The notes under the pieces: generated by a model
What the model saw: the letters and a program-made list of their open reading frames with translations, nothing else
Databases searched by the model: none
What the model was told of the DNA's origin: nothing
Shown here: positions 16,976 to 25,415 of the stretch, piece after piece
Position numbering within the stretch: position 1 is the first letter of the stretch
Layout: each line of letters opens with the position of its first letter
Translations under genes and position numbers: made by a program
Assembly (NCBI GenBank): GCA_028289545.1
Contig: JANQPG010000094.1
Location: forward strand, 1-64,000
Source of the DNA: Woeseiaceae bacterium
Lineage (GTDB): Bacteria > Pseudomonadota > Gammaproteobacteria > Steroidobacterales > Woeseiaceae
Reading direction: 5' to 3'
DNA length: 64,000 nt

Positions 16976-18247
16976 GTGGCGGTGTTTTCTTACGTCGACG
17001 GGGACTACCGTGCCGAGCAAGTACGAATTCGCGATATAGCCGCGGCCTGCGGCACGCCCTTTTATTGCTATTCGCGGGCAGGCATCGAAGCCGCCTATCG
17101 ACGCTATGAAGACGCGTTCCGCGGTTTTGACGTCACGATCTGCTACGCGGTCAAAGCCAACTCGAACCAGTCCGTCATCAAACTTCTGGCGGCACTCGGC
17201 GCCGGCGCCGACGTCGTCTCCGGCGGTGAGCTTCGGCGGGCGCTGGCCGCGGGCGTGCCGCCCGAACGTATCGTTTTTTCGGGCGTTGCGAAGACCGAAG
17301 ACGAGATTGAGCTGGCCCTCGAGCACAACATTCGGCAATTCAACGTCGAGTCCGCCCCGGAACTCGAAACCATTAGCCGCGTGGCCACCCGGCTCGGCCG
17401 GACCGCCAGTATTGCGTTTCGGATCAATCCCGATATCGACGCCGGCACACACGAAAAAATCTCGACGGGCAAATCCGAGAACAAATTCGGAATCCCGTGG
17501 CAGTCCGCCCGCAAGGCGTACGCAAGGGCGGCGGAACTGCCGGGTGTTCGCGTTGCCGGAGTCGACATGCACATCGGCTCGCAGATCCTGAAACTCACGC
17601 CCTACGAACGCGCTTTCGAGCGCGTCGCAACCCTCGTCGAAACCTTGCGCGCCGACGGACACGACATCGACACGGTCGATCTGGGCGGCGGGCTGGGGGT
17701 CGACTACGACCGGAACACGCCGACGGCACCGTCGCCGGAGGAATACGCCGTACTCGTCGGCCAGCTCCTCGAACAACTCGGCTGCCGCTGCATTATCGAG
17801 CCTGGCCGCTCACTCGTGGCCAACGCCGGCGTGCTGGTGGGCAGCGTCATCTACGTCAAGGAAGGCGACCAGTCGACGTTCCTGATCATCGACGCGGCAA
17901 TGAACGACTTTCTACGGCCGAGCATGTACAGCGCACATCACGGTATTGCCCCCGTAAAGCTGAACGGCCGCGCCGACCGGACCTACGACATCGTCGGGCC
18001 GGTCTGCGAGACCGGCGACACCTTTGCGCGCCAGCGCACGTTGCCCGAACAGGTGCCGGGCGATCTCGTCGTCATCGAAGGTGCCGGCGCCTACGGCAGC
18101 GTCATGGCGTCGACCTACAATACGCGGCTGCTCGTGCCGGAGATTCTCGTGGACGGCGACGACTACCGTGTCATCCGTCAGCGGCCGGACTACGACAGCC
18201 TCATTGGTCTCGATCTCGACTGGGCGGAGGGTGTCAGGGCGTGCTGA
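16976..18247 (+). CDS. lysA: Diaminopimelate decarboxylase
   Basis: The enzyme decarboxylates meso-DAP to L-lysine. The PLP lysine is Lys60 in YAVKAN, with HIGSQI near 199, the glycine-rich DLGGGLGVDY near 235, EPGRSLVANAG near 275 and the dimer-interface Cys344 in CETGD. Length (423) and motif order match LysA rather than other group IV decarboxylases. The start is GTG, preceded by GAGGAG. It stands alone on the plus strand beside an RpiR regulator and divergent from the nhaC-alr operon, which suggests use of DAP from murein breakdown. It may also serve lysine biosynthesis if no other copy exists. Confidence 0.93.
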   Translation: MAVFSYVDGDYRAEQVRIRDIAAACGTPFYCYSRAGIEAAYRRYEDAFRGFDVTICYAVKANSNQSVIKLLAALGAGADVVSGGELRRALAAGVPPERIVFSGVAKTEDEIELALEHNIRQFNVESAPELETISRVATRLGRTASIAFRINPDIDAGTHEKISTGKSENKFGIPWQSARKAYARAAELPGVRVAGVDMHIGSQILKLTPYERAFERVATLVETLRADGHDIDTVDLGGGLGVDYDRNTPTAPSPEEYAVLVGQLLEQLGCRCIIEPGRSLVANAGVLVGSVIYVKEGDQSTFLIIDAAMNDFLRPSMYSAHHGIAPVKLNGRADRTYDIVGPVCETGDTFARQRTLPEQVPGDLVVIEGAGAYGSVMASTYNTRLLVPEILVDGDDYRVIRQRPDYDSLIGLDLDWAEGVRAC

Positions 18248-18261
18248 CCGGGACCGAGGAT

Positions 18262-19116
18262 TCAGGACGCGTCGCTGGCCTGCCCTTCTCCGGCAGTGCT
18301 GTCCGGGCCCAGACGGCCCTCGCGATGCAGGAGCGAGAAATACAGCATGTCGACGACGTGCTGCTGCGAGGTCGCGGCAATGACGCCCGGCACGTCAGCG
18401 CCGGCGCCGCGCGATACGGAGTACAGTCGAATATCGGACAGCGCGCCCACAGGGTTGGCCCCTTGATTGGTCATCGAAATGATCGCCACGCCGGCTTTCT
18501 TCGCCTGCTTGATCACCTGAATGAGCGCCGGCTCCTGGCCGAGCGTCGAAATCGCCATCAGGCAGTCGCCGCGCTTGAGCGTCGCCACGCCCGAAATCTG
18601 CAGCTGCGCGTCTCCTTCGGAGATCACCGGTTTGCCGAGGCTCATGAGTTTGAACGACAGGTCTTTGGCGACAATGTACGCCGTGCCCATCCCGATCACC
18701 TGCACGCGCGCCGCCGACTCGATCGCCGTCACGGCCGCAAGCACCGTCACCTCGCTGTTGAGATCGGTAGCGCTCGACAGCGCGTCGCACTTGTTGCGAA
18801 ACAGGCGCTGCCGCGGCGAAACGTCGGTCTTGTCGCGATGATCCGCGCTGTGCAGCATCGATACGTTGGTACCCTGCTTGATGACCGTTTCGTGGATCGC
18901 CAGCTTGAGATCGGTGAATCCCTTGTAGCCGAGCTTCTGGCTGAACTTCACGACGCTGGACTGGCTTACGCCGACCGAACCTGCGATCTGCTGCGACGAG
19001 TAGTCGCGGATCAGCGGCGCATTTTCGAGAATAAAATCCGCAAGCTTTTTCTCGTTGGCCGACATTTCGTCGCGCGCGGAACGGATGATGGCGAGGCAGG
19101 ACATAGGCCCGATCAT
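18262..19116 (-). CDS. RpiR/MurR-family transcriptional regulator (HTH-SIS)
   Basis: The protein has an N-terminal HTH_6 domain (about 5-80, with SSQQIAGSVGVSQSSVVKFS) and a SIS sugar-phosphate-isomerase domain (about 115-250, with IGMGTAYIVAKDLSFKL and ISTLGQEPALI). Family members sense phosphosugars, and MurR senses MurNAc 6-phosphate. Two ATGs are possible, 19116 and 19104, and neither has a strong ribosome-binding site. The gene is convergent with lysA and divergent from nagZ. With nagZ, alr and lysA beside it, a murein-fragment ligand is likely, and the 13-bp boxes at 16.9 kb and at 77-89 are candidate binding sites. Confidence 0.88.
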   Translation of the reverse strand: MIGPMSCLAIIRSARDEMSANEKKLADFILENAPLIRDYSSQQIAGSVGVSQSSVVKFSQKLGYKGFTDLKLAIHETVIKQGTNVSMLHSADHRDKTDVSPRQRLFRNKCDALSSATDLNSEVTVLAAVTAIESAARVQVIGMGTAYIVAKDLSFKLMSLGKPVISEGDAQLQISGVATLKRGDCLMAISTLGQEPALIQVIKQAKKAGVAIISMTNQGANPVGALSDIRLYSVSRGAGADVPGVIAATSQQHVVDMLYFSLLHREGRLGPDSTAGEGQASDAS

Positions 19117-19235
19117 AGAGGAATGTGCCGCTCATTGCCCGTTCAGGATCGGCAAAACCCGGGCGGAAGCCCGCAAGAACCCAGGAAAATCAGCCCTTTG
19201 ACGGAAAAAATCTGGCCGGACGCGAGCAGACCACA

Positions 19236-20348
19236 ATGACATCTGAATCGAAGCTTCTGGGCCAGCTGCTGCTCCTGGGCGTACCCGGCACAACCCTCGA
19301 CGCCGACACGGCGGAACGCTTTCGACGAGTCCAGCCCGGCGGCTACATCCTGTTTGCCCGCAATATCGAATCGCCCGCCCAGGTGCGTCGCCTGATCGAT
19401 GACCTGCGTACCGTATCCGAGATCGAGCCGATCATAACGGTCGACCAGGAGGGCGGCCGGGTATCTCGGCTGCGTACGCTGGGCCATGAGCCGCCCAGCG
19501 CCCTCGAACTGCGCATGAGCGGCGACACCAGGCTGATCCGGCGGCACGGCGAACTGACGGGCAAGATCCTGAGGCTGTTCGGTTTCAACCTCGATCTTTG
19601 CCCGGTGCTCGACGTCTCGCACGACGACAACGCCGACAACTCGCTTCGCGGCCGCTGCTACGGCACAACGCCGGAGCAGGTCATCGAACTCGCGTCCGTG
19701 TTCAACAGCGCTCTGCGCGGCGAAGGCATACTGTCCTGCGGCAAACACTTTCCGAGCTACGCGCTTGCCACCGTCGACCCGCATCACAGCCTGCCCACGA
19801 TCGACAAGCCGCTCGCCGAAATGGAGGCGTGTGAATTTCGACCGTTCGAGGCCCTGCTGCCCGAGTGCGATAGCGCAATGACGGGGCACGCCTGGCTATC
19901 CTGTTTCGACGCGGACAGTCCGGGGCTGCCCTCTTCGCTGTCGTCGAACGTCGTTAACGGTTACCTGCGCCGACAGCTGGGCTTTTCCGGCCTGATCATG
20001 ACCGACGATCTCGATATGGGAGCCGTACTCGACGGCCGCACTTTCGAGGGCACGGTGACGGACGCAATACGGGCGGGCAACGACATGGCAATGATCTGCC
20101 ATCGGATCGAACTAGCAGGCTGCGCCCTGAAGGCGTTCGAGGATCTGGAAGACCGGGACGTAGAACGTGCTCTCGAATACATTTCGGCCGCAAAATGTCG
20201 TCTGTCGACGCCGCACGAGTTTTCCGTCGATGCGTTCGAGACACTTGACCGGCAGATCGGGCAACTCCGCATCGACACGGTGGGCGAAGACGCTGCCCGA
20301 CAACCGTCGCCCGAAGACGGCAACCGCTCACCCGTTGAGCTTTATTGA
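19236..20348 (+). CDS. nagZ: NagZ-like beta-N-acetylhexosaminidase (GH3)
   Basis: NagZ removes GlcNAc from anhydro-muropeptides in the cytoplasm. The 370-residue single-domain GH3 protein has DQEGGRVSRL (70-79), KHFP (170-173), a general acid/base dyad candidate Asp181 with His183 or His184, and the nucleophile Asp257 in MTDDLDM. The canonical KHFPGHG is altered to KHFPSYA here. I start at the ATG at 19236, since the preceding in-frame residues from a GTG at 19125 do not resemble the family. There is no signal peptide, as expected. The next gene starts 9 bp downstream. Confidence 0.87.
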   Translation: MTSESKLLGQLLLLGVPGTTLDADTAERFRRVQPGGYILFARNIESPAQVRRLIDDLRTVSEIEPIITVDQEGGRVSRLRTLGHEPPSALELRMSGDTRLIRRHGELTGKILRLFGFNLDLCPVLDVSHDDNADNSLRGRCYGTTPEQVIELASVFNSALRGEGILSCGKHFPSYALATVDPHHSLPTIDKPLAEMEACEFRPFEALLPECDSAMTGHAWLSCFDADSPGLPSSLSSNVVNGYLRRQLGFSGLIMTDDLDMGAVLDGRTFEGTVTDAIRAGNDMAMICHRIELAGCALKAFEDLEDRDVERALEYISAAKCRLSTPHEFSVDAFETLDRQIGQLRIDTVGEDAARQPSPEDGNRSPVELY

Positions 20349-20357
20349 GGTAATGAC

Positions 20358-21755
20358 ATGACAACCGAGAGGCCTACCCTGCGTACGAACGGAGCCCGCC
20401 CGCTGCCCGGACCGCCGGGTCTTCATTCGGTCGTGACCGCAGCCGCGTTACTCGCGCTGTCGAGCTGCGCGCCCGAGCCACCGGCTGCGGCAGATGCGAC
20501 CGTCGAGGAGCCCAGTACCGAGGAAACCAGCGCGGCCGCGAACTACCTGGATACCGTACTGAACCCTCCGCCGCTGCTACCGGCCCGCCTCGACGAGCTA
20601 AGCATCGACTGCGCCATCCCCGAGAGTGAAGACACACCAGACTACCGCACGGCCGCCGAGGTCGACTATGCGTCGCCGGGCTGGGAACAGCGCATTGCGT
20701 CCGACTGGAGTTACTTCTCCTCGCCGGCCGACGAGGGTTGGCTCACGGTCGTCGACTTCAGGCGGGAGCCCTCCGGGCTGGCCTACCGCTACCTCGCCAA
20801 CGATCGGAGCCACGACCGCCTGTACGAACCCTGGAGTTCGTCGAAAATCATGGCGTTTACGGCGGCTGTTGCGCGGCTGCGCGTAAACGACATCGGCGCC
20901 GACAGCCGCGTCGGCGGCGTGGCGCTTGCCGACCTCATTACAAGCATTAACAGCTACGAACCCTTCGGCGGCGCCGACGGCAACTCCAACGCCATCGCAA
21001 CGTTCCTGCTCAACCTCGCGGGCCGCGAGTACGCGACAGCGCTGTTTCACGACGAGTGGCTCAAACTCGCCAACAAAGGTGTGCGCTTCCGCGGCGCGTA
21101 CGCAACCGAGGTGTTCACGCCGGAAGACGACGAATTTGTGTCGGCCGACGGCGCCAGCCGCTACACACCGGAGATCTTTGCAGCGGCCTCTGACGACCCC
21201 TATTACCTCACCTACCGCTGCGAAGAGTGCGGCACGGACGGCAACAAAGCCATGACGGCGCTCGCGCAGACCGAATGGCTGAAGCGTCTCGCGAGCCACG
21301 ACCGCGAGCCTGCAACCCGTCACCCCGGCCTCGAACGCGAAGACGTCGAAACCGTCTTCTTCGGCAAACACCACAGCGAAGACGAGGACCGCGTCGGCGG
21401 CATGCTGGCCGGCATTTCAACGCTGCTGCCGCGGGTGCTGGCCGCCACGCTGCGGAAAACGAGCGTAACCGACGTGGAGGATCCAAAGGCGGTGCTTGAC
21501 GACCTCAGCGATGGCCGCTGGCGCATTTATCAGAAACTGGGCTGGGGGCCGAGCGAAACGCGCGGCATGTCCGAGCTCGTCGTGCTCGCGCACGTTTGCC
21601 TTCCGCAGGCTGACGGCGGGCGCGAGTTTACGCTCCTCGGACGCGCGGCCGTGCCCGGCGCGGACGTCAACGAACACGGCGTCGGCGCTGCGGGCATCAA
21701 GCTCGAAGCGCTGCTCGCGAAATCCCTGCCCGAGCTTCTGAGGCCGCGAGACTGA
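20358..21755 (+). CDS. SxxK serine hydrolase lipoprotein (class A beta-lactamase-like)
   Basis: The protein carries a hydrophobic N-terminal segment and lipobox LSSC with Cys37. A penicillin-recognising fold is suggested by Ser160 to Lys163 (WSSSKIM), an SDN-like NSN at 209-211 followed by AIATFLL, and a KTG-like KLG in YQKLGWGPSETRG. The order and spacing resemble class A beta-lactamases and low-molecular-mass transpeptidase homologues, but overall similarity is weak. It follows nagZ by 9 bp, so a role on murein peptides is inferred. A DD-peptidase or a non-enzymatic murein-binding role is possible. Confidence 0.6.
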   Translation: MTTERPTLRTNGARPLPGPPGLHSVVTAAALLALSSCAPEPPAAADATVEEPSTEETSAAANYLDTVLNPPPLLPARLDELSIDCAIPESEDTPDYRTAAEVDYASPGWEQRIASDWSYFSSPADEGWLTVVDFRREPSGLAYRYLANDRSHDRLYEPWSSSKIMAFTAAVARLRVNDIGADSRVGGVALADLITSINSYEPFGGADGNSNAIATFLLNLAGREYATALFHDEWLKLANKGVRFRGAYATEVFTPEDDEFVSADGASRYTPEIFAAASDDPYYLTYRCEECGTDGNKAMTALAQTEWLKRLASHDREPATRHPGLEREDVETVFFGKHHSEDEDRVGGMLAGISTLLPRVLAATLRKTSVTDVEDPKAVLDDLSDGRWRIYQKLGWGPSETRGMSELVVLAHVCLPQADGGREFTLLGRAAVPGADVNEHGVGAAGIKLEALLAKSLPELLRPRD

Positions 21756-21872
21756 GCGGGGGTCGCTGACAGCAAATAGCAACGATTGCAATGGTGACTT
21801 GCCGGCCACTTTTTCTGATACTGCGCCGCCTCATTGGCACACTCCGGCGCAGGCGCCCACGGGAACCACGGC

Positions 21873-22760
21873 ATGTTTCGCAATCTCCGCTTTTATCGCT
21901 GGCAGGGCAGCTGGCCCGAATCCGAAGACAAGTTATCGGAACACCTTGAAAAAGCAGCCTTTAAGCCGTGCGGCCCGCTGACCGAGCGCAGCTCGGGCTG
22001 GGTACCGGTTGCCGCCGACGCCAGTGAGCTGCTCGCGCGGCGGGTCAACGGCGCGGATCTCCTGAGGCTGCGCAGCCAATCGCGCGTGCTGCCGGCAGCG
22101 GTCGTCAACGAAGAGCTCGAGCAGCGAGTCGAGGCGTATCGCGACCGCATGCAAGAGCTACCCTCTGCTCGCGAAAAACGCCGGCTCAAGAACGAGGCGC
22201 GCGACGACCTCATGCCCAAGGCTTTGCTCAAGTCCGACCGTATCTGGGGCTACGCCGACCCGGCTGAGCAGATCATCGGCATCGACACGGCTCAGGAAGC
22301 CAACGCTGAACGTTTTCTGCGGCGGCTGACCGCATCGATCGACGGCCTGAGCATTGCTCCGCTGGCGTTTCGCGAACCCGTGGATCCGCTGCTCGTCCGC
22401 ATCTTTTTCGGCGATGCACCGCGCCAGTTTAGGGCCGGCAGGGACTGCCGCATGCAGGACCTCGCCGACAGTCGCTCGATTGCTCGCTGGACCGATTTTG
22501 ATCTCAGCGACCCCTCCATTCGCAAGCACGTCGCTGACGGCATGCGGCTCACGCACCTCGCGATCGAATACGACAACACGATGAGCTGCGTAGTGAGCGA
22601 AGATGGCATCGTCTCCAAGCTCAAGTTCCTGGGCGCCGACGAGGACCATGACGACAACGACGATCCGATTGCCCGCCAGGACGCCGAGTTCGTGTTGCTG
22701 ACGGGTACGCTCAAACATTTTCTCGGCGACTTGAAAAAGCTCCTGGGCGGATACGCCTGA
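21873..22760 (+). CDS. rdgC: Recombination-associated protein RdgC
   Basis: RdgC is a ring-shaped, nucleoid-associated DNA-binding protein that limits RecA activity. The N-terminal MFRNLRFYRW, the LPAAVVNEEL region, EKRRLKNEARDDLMPKA and LTHLAIEYDNTMSCVVSEDG are typical of the family. I start at the ATG at 21873, and the 13 residues before it in frame are not family-like. At about 295 residues it has normal length. It is a housekeeping gene with no obvious link to its neighbours, and it marks the end of the murein cluster. Confidence 0.95.
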   Translation: MFRNLRFYRWQGSWPESEDKLSEHLEKAAFKPCGPLTERSSGWVPVAADASELLARRVNGADLLRLRSQSRVLPAAVVNEELEQRVEAYRDRMQELPSAREKRRLKNEARDDLMPKALLKSDRIWGYADPAEQIIGIDTAQEANAERFLRRLTASIDGLSIAPLAFREPVDPLLVRIFFGDAPRQFRAGRDCRMQDLADSRSIARWTDFDLSDPSIRKHVADGMRLTHLAIEYDNTMSCVVSEDGIVSKLKFLGADEDHDDNDDPIARQDAEFVLLTGTLKHFLGDLKKLLGGYA

Positions 22761-22811
22761 AGCCGCGGTGCTGCTCGCCGAAGCCGGGCAGATACGGCAT
22801 GATCAGCGTAT

Positions 22812-24704
22812 ATGACGACGCTACAGCAGTTTGACTCGGCCGAACGACTGGCCGACGCCGTCATTGCAGCGGTCGGCAAGCGCATCGTGCTTGGCCTGCC
22901 CATTGGTATCGGCAAGCCCGCGCACATCGTCGACGCACTGTATCGCCGCGCGCAGACTGACAGCTCCATCTCGCTCGATATCTTCACCGGGCTTACACTC
23001 GAAAGACCGCGCGGCAAGAGTGAACTGGAACGCCGTTTTCTCGCTCCGCTGAACGAGCGCCTGTACGCGCGCTGGCCGGAACCCCTGTACGCGGCGGACC
23101 TCAGGGACCGGACACTGCCGCCGAACGTGTCGGTACGCGAGTTCTACCTTCGGCCCGGCGCATATCTCCAGAACCCGCTCGTGCAGCAGAGCTACACGAG
23201 CGTCAACTACAGCCAGGTGGCATCCGAACTCAAGCGGCTGGGTGTCAACGTCATTGCGCAACTTGTGGGTATCGACCCGACGATGCCGGACCGCTATAGC
23301 CTGGGTTCGAATCCCGAAGTAACCCTCGACCTGCTGCCTTATATAGAGGAGCAGCGCCGAAACGGTAAAGCCGTCGCGGTGGTGGCTCAAACCAACCGCA
23401 ACATGCCATACATGGCGGGCGATGCCGAGCTGTCCGGCGACCGCATCGACCTGCTGCTCGACGACGAGGCGCTCGACTTTCCGCTGTTTGCGCTGCCCAA
23501 TCGACGAGTTTCACCCGCGGACTACGCTACGGCCATGCACGTCGCCAGCCTGATCCCCGACGGCGGCACTCTGCAGCTCGGCATTGGCTCCCTGAGCGAC
23601 GCGGTCGCCCACTGCCTGATGCTCAGACAGCGTTCGCCGGAGGTTTTTGCGCACACCCTCGAACGCTTGCCGGGCGGGCCCGGGACCCGGCGGCGGAACG
23701 AGTTGCCCGTGGAAACGGGCGCCTTCGACAAGGGGCTGTTTGCCTCGTCGGAGCTCTTGAGCGATGCCCTGTTCGCGCTCTACGAATCAGGCCTGATCCG
23801 GAGACCGGCGGGCGCGGGAGACGATTCGCTCATGCACGCCGGCTTTTTTGTCGGCTCGGCGCGCTTTTACGCGGCGCTGCGTTCGCTCGACGTCGCAAAA
23901 CGCGGCGAGATACGCATGACGGCGATCTCCGAGGTCAACACCTTGTTCGGCGACGAGGCGCGGAAACGCGAGCAGCGCCGGGACGCGCGTTTCGTCAACG
24001 AAACCATGATGCTCACGCTGCTGGGCGCCGCCGTCTCGGATGGCCTGGACGACGGCCGCGTGGTCAGCGGTGTGGGTGGCCAGTTCGACTTCGTCTCGAT
24101 GGCGCATGCGCTGGACGACGCTTACTCGATACTCATGTGTCGCGCGCGTCGAACAAGCGGCGGTAAGCTGCGCTCGAACATCCGCTGGTCCTATGCACAC
24201 ACCACGGTGCCGAGGCACTACAGGGACATTTATGTTTCCGAGTATGGCGTCGCCGCAACCAGGGGCAAGGCCGACAAGGACGTCATCGATGCCATGCTGT
24301 GTATTGCCGATTCGGCGTTTCAGCCCGAACTCCTGGACGCCGCGCGAAACGCCGGCAAGCTTGAGGCAGGCTTTGCCCTTCCAGCCGACGCGCTGGACAA
24401 TACACCGGCCGCGTTGTGCGCGGTTTTCGAATGTGATGAGTTGAGCGAGCATTTTCCACCGTACCCGCTGGGCACGGACTTCACGCACATCGAGCAAGAG
24501 CTCATCGAAGCGCTCGAGTGGCTCAAGTCGGAAACGCCGAACGGCTGGTCACGCCTTAAGCTGGCGATACGCGCACTGCCCCGCGCACCGCGGGGCCAAA
24601 ACCGGCAAGTGCTCGAGAGAATGGGACTCGAGAGCCCGCGAAGCTTCGGACAGATGCTGCTCCGCCGGCTGCTGGATCTGGGTTTGGAGGAAAGCAAGCG
24701 ATGA
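22812..24704 (+). CDS. Acetyl-CoA hydrolase/transferase family protein (long form)
   Basis: The protein resembles CoA-transferases of the acetyl-CoA hydrolase/4-hydroxybutyrate CoA-transferase type, with GIGSLSDAVAHCL near 258 and an AcetylCoA_hyd_C-like part including VVSGVGGQFDFVSMAHAL near 420. It is longer than usual at 630 residues. The middle (about 275-400) and the last 100 residues extend beyond the common 430-500-residue form. The exact donor and acceptor are unknown. Its stop overlaps the next start by 4 bp (ATGA), tying it to a thioesterase, so the pair probably handles acyl-CoA turnover. Confidence 0.8.
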   Translation: MTTLQQFDSAERLADAVIAAVGKRIVLGLPIGIGKPAHIVDALYRRAQTDSSISLDIFTGLTLERPRGKSELERRFLAPLNERLYARWPEPLYAADLRDRTLPPNVSVREFYLRPGAYLQNPLVQQSYTSVNYSQVASELKRLGVNVIAQLVGIDPTMPDRYSLGSNPEVTLDLLPYIEEQRRNGKAVAVVAQTNRNMPYMAGDAELSGDRIDLLLDDEALDFPLFALPNRRVSPADYATAMHVASLIPDGGTLQLGIGSLSDAVAHCLMLRQRSPEVFAHTLERLPGGPGTRRRNELPVETGAFDKGLFASSELLSDALFALYESGLIRRPAGAGDDSLMHAGFFVGSARFYAALRSLDVAKRGEIRMTAISEVNTLFGDEARKREQRRDARFVNETMMLTLLGAAVSDGLDDGRVVSGVGGQFDFVSMAHALDDAYSILMCRARRTSGGKLRSNIRWSYAHTTVPRHYRDIYVSEYGVAATRGKADKDVIDAMLCIADSAFQPELLDAARNAGKLEAGFALPADALDNTPAALCAVFECDELSEHFPPYPLGTDFTHIEQELIEALEWLKSETPNGWSRLKLAIRALPRAPRGQNRQVLERMGLESPRSFGQMLLRRLLDLGLEESKR

Positions 24705-25177
24705 CGACAACGAGTAAACCGCCCGCCGCCTCGGCGGTGGAGCAGAACGTATACAAGGTCTTTCCCAACGATCTGAATTCCAAGTACACGGTGTTCGGCG
24801 GGCTCGTAATGAGCCTGTGTGACCGCACGGCACTGATCGTCGCGGAACGCCACAGCGGCAAGACCTGTGTTACGGCCGCTGTCGACAGCCTCAACTTCCT
24901 GGCGCCCGCCCGCGCGGGTGACACGCTGGTCGTGAAGGCAGCCGTCAACCGGTCCTGGCGGAGTTCGATGGAGATCGGCGTGCACGTTGCCGCCGAGGAC
25001 AGCTTCAGCGGAGACACGCGGCACGTGGTGTCCGCCTATCTGACCTTCGTCGCGCTGGACGAGGCCGGCAAACCCGCCTCGGTGCCCGCCGTAGCGCCGC
25101 AGTCGGACGTCGAAACCAAACGCTACGAAGAGGCTGGAGAACGGCGCGCGATACGGCTCGCCGCTCGCAGTCGTTGA
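24701..25177 (+). CDS. Acyl-CoA thioesterase, hotdog fold (YciA/BACH-like)
   Basis: The 158-residue protein has the hotdog pattern of acyl-CoA hydrolases. The segment N-S-K-Y-T-V-F-G-G-L-V-M resembles the usual NxxGTxFGGxLM, followed by VDSLNFLAPARAGDTLVVKA and a final strand HVVSAYLTFVALD. It should hydrolyse an acyl-CoA to free acid and CoA as a cytoplasmic oligomer. The 4-bp overlap with the CoA-transferase gene implies joint expression. Acyl chain preference cannot be read from the sequence. Confidence 0.85.
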   Translation: MTTTSKPPAASAVEQNVYKVFPNDLNSKYTVFGGLVMSLCDRTALIVAERHSGKTCVTAAVDSLNFLAPARAGDTLVVKAAVNRSWRSSMEIGVHVAAEDSFSGDTRHVVSAYLTFVALDEAGKPASVPAVAPQSDVETKRYEEAGERRAIRLAARSR

Positions 25178-25415
25178 GCGCGTTGCGGTCGAACCGCACT
25201 GGCGACGTCACCAGCCGAAACGATCCAGCCATCGCGAACCGCGGCCATGAAGTCGAGCGCCGGTTTACTCATCCCCCGGTGCGCAGGCCGTAAGGCCACG
25301 CACACAAAACGCTAATCGATTGTTAATCCAACTGTACTAGTTTTGTTCACATACGAGGCTCACCCTGAGCGGCGCTTTTCGGCCTAACACCTACACTGGA
25401 TCAGGGGACCCCCAA

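Noticed and set aside
25123..25305. Minus-strand 60-codon frame before the second TBDR
   Set aside because: It overlaps the thioesterase end in antisense, has no ribosome-binding site and no family pattern.
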